From IMG/VR virus record IMGVR_UViG_3300033997_000478, positions 260,429 to 324,428 of that record: a stretch of 64,000 nt of DNA. One strand, written 5' to 3'. This document shows positions 42,915-49,785 of this stretch, piece by piece; the stretch's first letter is position 1, and every line of letters begins with the position of its first letter. The stretch comes from a virus. Under the pieces are notes generated by a model, which had not been told where the DNA came from, searched no databases, and saw only the letters and a program-made list of their open reading frames with translations. A program made the position numbers and the translations under genes.

Positions 42915-43716
42915 GATCGTATCGATCGTCTATGTGGAGCTTGATGCTCTACTGGACACCCGGTTGCCCACCTTGGGTAAGATCTCACCGCTGGCTGCGG
43001 TACAGTGTTCACAGGACGCTCGCTACTACGGTCGGGTCTGTGATGATTTCGAAGAGATCTGCGGTGTCACCCACGAGGCGTTTAAGAGCGCCTATGCCAA
43101 GCGGGATGCCGAAACGCTGGAAGCTTCGATCATCACCGAGATCCCGTTCATCTTGAATGAACTGGTGAGCAAGCTTGAGCGCGACACCATCGATCAGCCT
43201 TTTGCCGACCGGGTGGAAGTGGAGGTCAACATCTGGCCTTACCGGCTGGAGGTGGAAACCTGCGAAGCCTTGGAACTGGCAGTGATGGCCCGTGCCGGAT
43301 ATATGTCCAAGGTGACTTGCGTCAATATCCCCTATCCGAAGTTGACTCCGCAAGTAGTGCATCATCGCTACTCGGGGATGATCATGTACAACTTCCGCGA
43401 TTGGATGGCTTTGCACATGGAAGCCTTCCGTCACTTTCGCATGCCCAAGGTTACGATCTTGGCCCCGGCGCTGTTCCATGACCCCAAGTTGATCCCCGGT
43501 GAGAATGCCTTCGTTGAAGACGGCATGCATGCTGAGGTCAGCCCGTTCCAGCTTTCGGAACTGGCCATGGTTGAGTGGTTCTCGCTGAGCCTGTTGCCGG
43601 CAGTGAACTTCTCAATGGCTGTTCTGCCAGAAGATCACGATACCTCCGATCCTCAGGCCACACCGTCCAACGTCCAGGTACCCGTGTTTGACGACATGGA
43701 ACCAAAAGAAATCTGA
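42904..43716 (+). CDS. Unrecognised 270-residue protein of the UvsX unit
   Basis: The ATG at 42904 lies inside the end of the previous gene (11-base overlap). No family recognised. It is alpha/beta with EVEVNIWPYRLEVETCEAL and VHHRYSGMIMYNFRDWMAL; its acidic C-terminal 35 residues are probably disordered. It ends the rightward unit that contains uvsX and the beta-like gene. A role with them is possible. Confidence 0.6.
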   Translation: MPSEIVSIVYVELDALLDTRLPTLGKISPLAAVQCSQDARYYGRVCDDFEEICGVTHEAFKSAYAKRDAETLEASIITEIPFILNELVSKLERDTIDQPFADRVEVEVNIWPYRLEVETCEALELAVMARAGYMSKVTCVNIPYPKLTPQVVHHRYSGMIMYNFRDWMALHMEAFRHFRMPKVTILAPALFHDPKLIPGENAFVEDGMHAEVSPFQLSELAMVEWFSLSLLPAVNFSMAVLPEDHDTSDPQATPSNVQVPVFDDMEPKEI

Positions 43717-43719
43717 CGG

Positions 43720-43754
43720 CATAACGCCCCCTCCCGGATGGGAGGGGGCTTATG
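43720..43754. terminator. Bidirectional terminator between convergent genes
   Basis: CCCCCTCCC pairs with GGGAGGGGG around GGAT, flanked by CATAA and TTATG. It divides the uvsX unit from the leftward gene at 43756-44256. Confidence 0.88.
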
Positions 43755-43755
43755 G

Positions 43756-44256
43756 TCATTCTTCAGCAGCGTCTTCTTCCAGACGCCCGGAGAGCACATC
43801 ATCGATGTTGATGTTGCTGATCTCCACGGCATCTTCGCCAGGCACCTTTTCCAGCTTAGGTAGGCCTGCCACGTCCTTGACATTCGGACGCGAACGCGTC
43901 TCGCCTTCGGAGACATCACCCGGTTCGCGACGGCGCTGATTCTTACCGCCCAGTTGGAGGGCGCGCAGAACAGCGGCAGCAGCCAGGGCTTCAGCGGCGT
44001 TGCTCGATTGCTTGGCGCCGATCTGCTGGCGCTTGAGGATCTGGCTTTCCAGGTCCTTCATGTTGGCAAGAACGATGCGCGCCTCTTCCGGGTCCGGGGG
44101 GAGAGCGCCGCCGTTCTTCTCGAAGTCGTACAGCACCTGCCGCATACGGATCTTTTGCATCTGATCCAGCAGCTCGTCCTTGTCCAGCAGGGCGATAGCT
44201 TCCAGCGGCGGCGTGCGCGGTACGTCGATGTTGCAAGGATCGTCTTTGACGGACAT
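43756..44256 (-). CDS. Unrecognised 166-residue helical acidic protein
   Basis: The start is set at 44256 (MSVKDDPCNID); a longer reading frame to 44346 would overlap the endonuclease gene region and has no ribosome site. No family recognised. The central part is helical (LLDQMQKIRMRQVLYDFE; ARIVLANMKDLESQILKRQQ) with an Ala-rich helix. The last 50 residues are charged and end in several acidic residues. Size and layout recall small terminase or scaffold proteins, but nothing specific supports this. A TTATG lies 29 bases upstream on its strand. Confidence 0.55.
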   Translation of the reverse strand: MSVKDDPCNIDVPRTPPLEAIALLDKDELLDQMQKIRMRQVLYDFEKNGGALPPDPEEARIVLANMKDLESQILKRQQIGAKQSSNAAEALAAAAVLRALQLGGKNQRRREPGDVSEGETRSRPNVKDVAGLPKLEKVPGEDAVEISNINIDDVLSGRLEEDAAEE

Positions 44257-44323
44257 AACACACCATGTAAAAAATTCTTGATCACATAATATCAGAATGA
44301 CAGCCTGTACAAAGCTTTTAACA
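44257..44323. promoter_or_regulatory. Short A+T-rich divergent gap
   Basis: 67 bases, A+T-rich, between the leftward 166-residue gene and the HNH gene. TTATG on the - strand (CATAA at 44285-44289) faces the leftward gene. No clear ribosome site is visible before the HNH start. Confidence 0.35.
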
Positions 44324-44905
44324 ATGAACAAGACCGCATCCCCCAATTACAGCCGTTGGGCAGAAATGCACCGACGCTGCACCAATCCAGCTCATCCCGC
44401 CTACGCACAATATGGTGGGCGTGGCATTCGCGTTTGTGCTCGCTGGGATGAGCTGGCCAACTTCGACGCCGACATGGGCTATCCTCCAACTCCCAATCAC
44501 AGCATCGAACGCATCGACGTCAACGGGCATTACGAGCCCGGTAACTGTACGTGGGCCACGCCAAGGGAGCAGGCACGAAACCGCACCAATAACGTCCTCC
44601 ATCAGTTCGAAGGTAAGCATTACTTTCTTCAAGATCTTGCGGAGGAAAAGGGCGTATCTTTCCGCACACTAGACGATCGAATTCGTCGACAAGGAATGAC
44701 GCTGGAGGAAGCTCTCAGCAAGCCGACCACACGCCAAGGTAGTTCGTTTGTGGAAGTGGACGGCGTGAAGATGTCCAAGGCGCAGGCGGCTCGCAAGTTC
44801 GGCATTAGTCCCACCCTTCTCAGTCAGCGACTGAATAAGGGCATGTCGGTCAAAGAGGCTCTCACCAAACCACGTGTGATCACTGGACGGCCGCGAAACA
44901 CTTGA
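44324..44905 (+). CDS. Free-standing HNH homing endonuclease
   Basis: 193 residues from the ATG at 44324; an in-frame ATG at 44297 would add nine residues. Residues 8-90 show the familiar phage HNH pattern: RCTNPAHPAYAQYGGRGIRV, then CARW, NFDADMG, SIERIDVNGHYEPGNCTWAT and REQARNRTNN. Two helix-turn-helix-like repeats follow (GVSFRTLDDRIRRQGMTLEE and FGISPTLLSQRLNKGMSVKE), each ending in AL(S/T)KP, fitting DNA-binding modules of homing endonucleases. It is not inside an intron, so it is a free-standing mobile gene. It might cut alleles lacking the intron at 61499-61895. No good ribosome site is visible. Confidence 0.82.
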   Translation: MNKTASPNYSRWAEMHRRCTNPAHPAYAQYGGRGIRVCARWDELANFDADMGYPPTPNHSIERIDVNGHYEPGNCTWATPREQARNRTNNVLHQFEGKHYFLQDLAEEKGVSFRTLDDRIRRQGMTLEEALSKPTTRQGSSFVEVDGVKMSKAQAARKFGISPTLLSQRLNKGMSVKEALTKPRVITGRPRNT

Positions 44906-44979
44906 TTATTTTTTACTGAGTCGCCCTACTTAGTGTGGTTCAAAAGTCATTACTTACATACGCCACAAGGAACAGAAGT

Positions 44980-45546
44980 ATGCGTCAAGGAATCAAAACA
45001 GCCGTGACGGGCTGGGTCCAAAGAATAGGGCAGCTTTTCAGGGGAGAACGCACCCCTTGGCAAGTTGCACGTGGACTGGTGACCCGGCAGCACGGCTCTG
45101 TGTACTCGCTACAGGGGCTCGAGATGGCATGTGAGTACCTTACTCGCAACAACCGTCCGCAGGCCCTTACAGCGCTTCCCATGAGCATTCGTAGGGAGCT
45201 GGTGGTGATCAGCTGCTTTGCGAATATCGACCTACACATCCAGTCGTTGGTGGCCGTTGTCAGGCACATCCAAGGGCGCGATGATATGCCTCCTGAATTA
45301 CCCACCGTCGCACCGAATATCCCAGTTACCTTGGATGGGTATCTGACCGACATTCACGACCATCGGGTTCAGTTGGCAACCGTTGTGGAGTACCTGACTC
45401 GCTGGTCCACAGCGTTGCGAGAAGAGATGCAGAAGTTCGAGGCCAACGAGCCTGAGCGCTTTGCGTATCTGGATCGCAAACTCCATCATCTCTACAGTGC
45501 CACCTTCAACGTGATGGAAGCGTTGATCGTTGCCTCGGAGCGATAA
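44980..45546 (+). CDS. Unrecognised 188-residue helical protein
   Basis: The start is at 44980, after AAGGAACAGAAGT. No family recognised. It has a basic N-terminal helix (RQGIKTAVTGWVQRIGQLFR) and then mostly helices, with DIHDHRVQLATVVEYLTRWS and RFAYLDRKLHHLYSATFNVM. There is no strong membrane segment. An A+T-rich 74-base stretch precedes it. It leads a run of small accessory genes. Confidence 0.58.
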   Translation: MRQGIKTAVTGWVQRIGQLFRGERTPWQVARGLVTRQHGSVYSLQGLEMACEYLTRNNRPQALTALPMSIRRELVVISCFANIDLHIQSLVAVVRHIQGRDDMPPELPTVAPNIPVTLDGYLTDIHDHRVQLATVVEYLTRWSTALREEMQKFEANEPERFAYLDRKLHHLYSATFNVMEALIVASER

Positions 45547-45594
45547 TCACAACGCTGGGTTCCGCCACCTAGCGAACTATCGAAGAGGAAACCG

Positions 45595-46032
45595 ATGTCA
45601 TACAACAACAATGACGAAGACATTCTGTCAGATACCGACAAAGGCGTCAAAGAAGCGCGCGGTGTTTTGGCAGTGATCTTCCGTCAGTTCTTGAAGATCC
45701 GCGGCATTACCGGCTATGTGTGGGAGCGGTTGATGACCACTTGGCTGGATGATCCGGGTAACGGGGTGGAAGACAACTCCCGTGCTCGCTCAACGGCTCG
45801 TGGTAATCTCAACAGCGCCCTGCGTCGGCCGGACATGACGTGGCGTGTGTTCATGCGTGCACTGGAGTTTCTGCGTGCAGCGCGTGTGGACTTCATCGTC
45901 AAGGTGACGTGGTTTGACGGAAGTACTGATACCGTCACCGCGCGTCTGAAGGACCTCAGCGGACCGATGCGCCGAGAGTCTGACGATGATGAAGACAACC
46001 CTCCGGCCAACCGCAACCGGCCGATCAAGTAA
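45595..46032 (+). CDS. Unrecognised 145-residue protein with RGNLNxAL motif
   Basis: No assigned family. The central region has RSTARGNLNSALRRPDMTWR followed by FMRALEFLRAARVDFIVKV. I believe this pattern recurs in proteins of unknown role in other large phages. The N-terminus is acidic and the last 25 residues are a charged, Pro/Asn/Arg-rich tail. No membrane segment. GAGGAAACCG precedes the ATG. It ends at a hairpin. Confidence 0.58.
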   Translation: MSYNNNDEDILSDTDKGVKEARGVLAVIFRQFLKIRGITGYVWERLMTTWLDDPGNGVEDNSRARSTARGNLNSALRRPDMTWRVFMRALEFLRAARVDFIVKVTWFDGSTDTVTARLKDLSGPMRRESDDDEDNPPANRNRPIK

Positions 46033-46042
46033 ACCATTTTGA

Positions 46043-46067
46043 CGAGGGGTTACGGCCCCTCGTTTTT
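46043..46067 (+). terminator. Terminator upstream of the NADAR-like pair
   Basis: CGAGGGG pairs with CCCCTCG around a six-base loop, followed directly by TTTTTATG. Confidence 0.85.
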
Positions 46068-46092
46068 ATGCCAACCTACAGGAATGGAAAAG

Positions 46093-47217
46093 ATGAAACA
46101 ACTGCTTCCCGAATACGACCGCCAGAGCGACGGCGTTGACTACATCGCCATCAACGTACGCGCTGCCACTCCGCTGGGTCGTGCTCTGAGCCTGGGCACT
46201 GCATGGCGTGTGGAAACCAACTACCACGGCAACTTCTCCTCGCTCGGTGGTGTGGTGCGTTACTTCGCCCGTCCCAATGATCCGTTCTGCCGTGAAGCCA
46301 CTGGCGCTGAACAGGACATGGAGATCTCCACCACGTTCGATGACGTCTACAGTGATGTCTACACCCAGCTGATGTGGGAAACACTCTCCAAGATCGACTG
46401 GGTGATGGCGGCGATGGTGGCGAACAGGCTGCCGTTCGTCTACTACGTCAACTACGGTGACGGCGATGGCCTTCAGCCCGTACGTATGCCGCAGTGGTTT
46501 GCCGAAGCAGTTGAGAAGTGCGTCAGCAACGCACGTGCTGGCAAGTTCGTCAAGCAGGCTGAAAAGTCGGCCGTACCCGGCCCGCTGCAACCGTGGAGCT
46601 TCCCTTCAACGCCTGTCCGGGGTGAAGAGTCGTCGCCGCTGGAGCAGTGCGTGGAGAAGGAAGTCAAGCCACGTCGTGCGCGCAAGACTGTGGTGACCAC
46701 CACTGATCCGACGATCGATCTCAAGCCCGCCGCGGCGGAAGTCGGATCGGATTTGCCACCGTGGGCGCTGGGAGGGGACAAACCGCAAGCGGCAGGTCCG
46801 GTGAATGATGAACCAACCAAACAGCCTTTCGAAAACACCAAGTTCGAGAAGAAGGCTGCCAAGAAGCGTGTGGTCAAGAAGGTGCCGGAGTTCAAGGATT
46901 CGATTTCCTTCCTCGACAAAGGCAAAGCCGAGATCCAGTTGTGGTTCAAGCGTCTGCAGGCTCTGAGTGTCGAGCAGAAGGCGCTGGTGGATCAGATCAT
47001 CGAACCGTTCGACGACCTCGTCGGCAAGCCGGTACCGGACGAAGAGATCCGTGACACGCACCTGCCGTTGATGCTCAAGATGTTGGAGAACATCAAGGAC
47101 AAGCAGGTTGCTGACTCCATTGCCCGTGGCGTCTGGACCTACGTCTTCGATGCGCCCTACGGTACGCCCGATGTGATCGCCAAGTTGCAAAGTTACTACG
47201 TGCCGGAAGAGGAATGA
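46093..47217 (+). CDS. NADAR-like protein with long C-terminal extension
   Basis: 374 residues from the ATG at 46093, which has AGGA nine bases upstream; an ATG at 46084 is also possible. Residues 10-155 parallel the next gene: DG-[VI]-D-x-I, N-[VF]-x-x-x-A-T-x-LG-x-x-LS, F-[SA]-S, and a later LPFVYYVNYG matching LPFRHYFFYG there. That gene fits the NADAR (YbiA-like) fold. Here the conserved Glu of the EHYF-type motif is missing (SLGGVVRYF), so it may be inactive or bind without cleaving. Residues 170-260 are a charged linker and 270-374 a helical domain with an acidic DKQVADSIARGVW end. Confidence 0.55.
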   Translation: MKQLLPEYDRQSDGVDYIAINVRAATPLGRALSLGTAWRVETNYHGNFSSLGGVVRYFARPNDPFCREATGAEQDMEISTTFDDVYSDVYTQLMWETLSKIDWVMAAMVANRLPFVYYVNYGDGDGLQPVRMPQWFAEAVEKCVSNARAGKFVKQAEKSAVPGPLQPWSFPSTPVRGEESSPLEQCVEKEVKPRRARKTVVTTTDPTIDLKPAAAEVGSDLPPWALGGDKPQAAGPVNDEPTKQPFENTKFEKKAAKKRVVKKVPEFKDSISFLDKGKAEIQLWFKRLQALSVEQKALVDQIIEPFDDLVGKPVPDEEIRDTHLPLMLKMLENIKDKQVADSIARGVWTYVFDAPYGTPDVIAKLQSYYVPEEE

Positions 47218-47309
47218 TGTGAGCCGTAAAGGCTAACGATCAACCCGACGGCGATCCCTAAAAAGAAGCGCCCTCTCCAACATGGCGCTCCCGCCAATCG
47301 TGATTTCCT

Positions 47310-47918
47310 ATGTCCAACGAAACCTCCAACCCGGAAGCTCTCGAAGTCCTGCCGGCGGATGCATTGCCCGATCCCAAGCGTGACGGGATTGACCATATCA
47401 ACGTCTACTCCAAAGGAGCGACGCAGCTGGGTCAAGACCTGAGCAACTTCGCCCATGTCCCCTTCGAGCATCCCGACCACGGGTTCTTCGCTTCGATGGA
47501 GGCCTACTGGTACTGGCTCAGCACCGGCAAGCAGCATGACAACCTGCGTCGTCTGTACAAGGCCACAGCCAAGGCTGCCGGTATCCGCCTGCCGAAGGTG
47601 GAGATGGATCCGGAGTTGTTCCGCAGCCTGATCTGCGATGGCCTGAAGCTGAAGATCATGCAGAACCGCAAACTGCGTGATGAGCTGAAGAAGTCGCACC
47701 TGCCGTTCCGTCACTACTTCTTCTACGGTAGTGCGCCGAACTGGGTGATCAAGGAAAAGGCCGACCATCGCTACCAGATGGAATGTCTGGAATCGATCCG
47801 CAAGGCGCTGCAGCAGAATCAGCCGGTCCTGCTCAGTGACGGGCGCTCGGCCCTGGGCATGGAAATCCAGGCCGTGGTCGAAGATCCGATCCCCTTCGAG
47901 CTGCGACTGGATCCGTAA
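47310..47918 (+). CDS. NADAR-like (YbiA-family) protein
   Basis: 202 residues. Residues 27-75 follow the NADAR start: INVYSKGA, DLSNFAHVPF, then FFASMEAYWYWLSTGK, where YbiA-type proteins have INFYS, SNFAxxP and SEHYFQAQKF. The Glu in SMEAYW matches the family's conserved Glu. A helix with ICDGLKLKIMQNRKLRDEL and HYFFYG follows, matching the K-x-x-Q-x-x-x-L-R-x-x-L helix. NADAR proteins are N-glycosidases; some remove ADP-ribose from guanine, reversing DarT-like toxins. A counter-defence role is therefore plausible but inferred. The usual WGDG loop is not evident. Confidence 0.62.
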   Translation: MSNETSNPEALEVLPADALPDPKRDGIDHINVYSKGATQLGQDLSNFAHVPFEHPDHGFFASMEAYWYWLSTGKQHDNLRRLYKATAKAAGIRLPKVEMDPELFRSLICDGLKLKIMQNRKLRDELKKSHLPFRHYFFYGSAPNWVIKEKADHRYQMECLESIRKALQQNQPVLLSDGRSALGMEIQAVVEDPIPFELRLDP

Positions 47919-47924
47919 CTGAAT

Positions 47925-47948
47925 GCCGGGAGCCTTCGGGCTCCCGGC
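47925..47948 (+). terminator. Strong terminator after the NADAR-like pair
   Basis: GCCGGGAGCC pairs with GGCTCCCGGC around a UUCG loop. CTATG follows, then a T-rich run at 47959-47969. Confidence 0.88.
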
Positions 47949-47989
47949 TATGCCGTCCTTTCTTTTTTGTCTGTCCCCTCCGGCTAAGG

Positions 47990-47994
47990 GTATG
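47990..47994 (+). promoter_or_regulatory. TATG motif before the 531-residue structural gene
   Basis: GTATG lies 22 bases before the ATG at 48017 and downstream of a strong terminator, so this gene needs its own promoter. Similarity to the phiKZ TATG late motif is the only support. Confidence 0.4.
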
Positions 47995-48016
47995 ATAAGA
48001 CCTTAGAGACAATTCC

Positions 48017-49612
48017 ATGTCCAATCCGAATTACAAGCCGATGACGGCTGCCAATGCTCCGAAGATCAATACCCCCGGTGGTGGGTATAAGACCGAGAGC
48101 TTGCTGACCAACATCATCAAAACCCAAGGTGCCGCTTTCGTCCAGAAGAAGGGCGCGGAGCTGGCCAGCAAGCAGTTGTCCAAGCAGACTGACAAGCTGA
48201 TGGGTAAGCTTGGCGGTAAGCTGGGTGGCAAGCTCGGTAGTAAGTTCTCCTCCTCTGGCGGCCTGATGGGTTCGGCGGAGAATCTGGCGGCCAATGCTGC
48301 GCGTTCGGTCACTGACAAGCTGCAATCGGCCATTGGTGGTAAGGCCACCGCTCTGCTGGGTAACAAGTTCGGTGGTGTGGCGGGTCAGCTCGGTGGTAAG
48401 GTGGCTGGCGCCATCGCTAACGCGGCTACCAAGACGGTCACCAATCTGGCTACCGGTGCGATCAACAAAGTCTCCTCGGCTGTCTCTGATGCTACTGCTG
48501 GCGTCAAGGGTAAAGCGCAGAGCATGCTCACCTCAGCGCTGGGCGCGGCTGGTGGCGGTATGTTGGGTAACGTACTAGGTAAGGTCGGTGACACCGCTGC
48601 CAAGAATCTGGCAGGTGCCTCGTTTGCACCGGGCTTCTTGGAAACCGGCCCGCGTGCTGAGACCAAGGCAATCGACCCCTACGGCGTGTCGGACAACAAC
48701 ATCGTCTCCACGATTACCGATACCGTCAAGGATGCCGCAGCTACCGCTCTGGAAGACGTGCGCGCCACGGGCACCGGGTTGATGGGCGATCTGATGCCGC
48801 TCAAGCTGAAGGACCTGAAGAACTTCAAGCAGACCAAGGAGCGTCTGGCTGCACGTGTCACGGACATGTTCGGTGGTCGCGAGTCTGCGGTCAAGTCGAT
48901 GCCCGGTAGCATGCAGTCCACGATCGGCAACGGTCTGGGTCTTCCCGATGACGCCTACGACAAGCTCGTGGTGACCATTGGTGATGCGGTCAAGACCTAC
49001 GATGCCGAAGACGTGGAAAATGCCCGTCAGGTTTACAAGGTCATCGAACAGGTCTCCTCCTCGCCGGCAGGTGTTCAGTTCGTTGACGTGGCGGCTAAGT
49101 CCTCGCTGCTGGCTGGCTGCATGCGTGAAGCAATCATGCTGGGCGATTTCAGTGCAGTGGAAGTGCTGCTGGAGAACCAGGATGACGAGTCCAGCTACAA
49201 CGCCTTGTACGCCAACGTGCTGGTCGCTCTGGAATACTCCGAGCTGGACACCGTGCTGCTGATGATCAACCGACTGGGTACTGAGCGTATCCTTTCGCTG
49301 GTTCCCAACGCAGCACAGACCCTGATGGCCAATTACAAGCTGCCCAAGGATGTGACCTCCGAAGGCTACAGCGCCGAACTGATTGCGCTGGTGGCTGCCC
49401 TGGATCTGCTCAAGCCGAACTGGGACAAGATCGTGCGCAACGGCGTGTGGACCAGTGACCTGCGTGTCTTTGCAGAACTGAGTGAGGATGCGAAGTCGCT
49501 GTTCCTGCGCAATGACAATTACGTGGTACAGACACTGATCGCACCTGACTTCATTGACGCTCCGGACATGGCCGAAGAGTTCAAGAAGATCTACGACCTG
49601 ACACCCATCTGA
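48017..49612 (+). CDS. Probable virion protein with Gly/Lys-rich helical repeats (531 aa)
   Basis: No family recognised. Residues 50-75 contain short repeats LGGKLGGKLGSKF, and up to residue 200 the sequence is rich in Gly, Ala, Lys and Ser with amphipathic character (LGNVLGKVGDTAAKNLAG). This resembles phage proteins that interact with membranes or thread the tail. The C-terminal half is regular and helical (EVLLENQDDESSYNALYANV). It lies convergent to the leftward virion genes at 49786-59876, which supports a structural role, perhaps in the tail interior. Confidence 0.6.
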   Translation: MSNPNYKPMTAANAPKINTPGGGYKTESLLTNIIKTQGAAFVQKKGAELASKQLSKQTDKLMGKLGGKLGGKLGSKFSSSGGLMGSAENLAANAARSVTDKLQSAIGGKATALLGNKFGGVAGQLGGKVAGAIANAATKTVTNLATGAINKVSSAVSDATAGVKGKAQSMLTSALGAAGGGMLGNVLGKVGDTAAKNLAGASFAPGFLETGPRAETKAIDPYGVSDNNIVSTITDTVKDAAATALEDVRATGTGLMGDLMPLKLKDLKNFKQTKERLAARVTDMFGGRESAVKSMPGSMQSTIGNGLGLPDDAYDKLVVTIGDAVKTYDAEDVENARQVYKVIEQVSSSPAGVQFVDVAAKSSLLAGCMREAIMLGDFSAVEVLLENQDDESSYNALYANVLVALEYSELDTVLLMINRLGTERILSLVPNAAQTLMANYKLPKDVTSEGYSAELIALVAALDLLKPNWDKIVRNGVWTSDLRVFAELSEDAKSLFLRNDNYVVQTLIAPDFIDAPDMAEEFKKIYDLTPI

Positions 49613-49615
49613 CAG

Positions 49616-49656
49616 CATAGACCCCCTCTCCTCCTTGCGGGGGAGAGGGGGCTATG
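49616..49656. terminator. Bidirectional terminator between convergent structural genes
   Basis: CCCCCTCTCC pairs with GGAGAGGGGG, flanked by CATAG/CTATG. The 129 bases after it (49657-49785) show no convincing gene and lie 3' of both neighbours. Confidence 0.85.
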
Positions 49657-49785
49657 TCGGAGGTGTTTTTTATCTTCCCCAGGGGTGTGACTTAGCCGAC
49701 CTAGCGCGGTCGTTTCAGTTAGGTGGGAAGAAAGGAGAGCCAACGGCTGGTTTCCAAAGGATTAGACCGTGCGTAATTTCTTACG

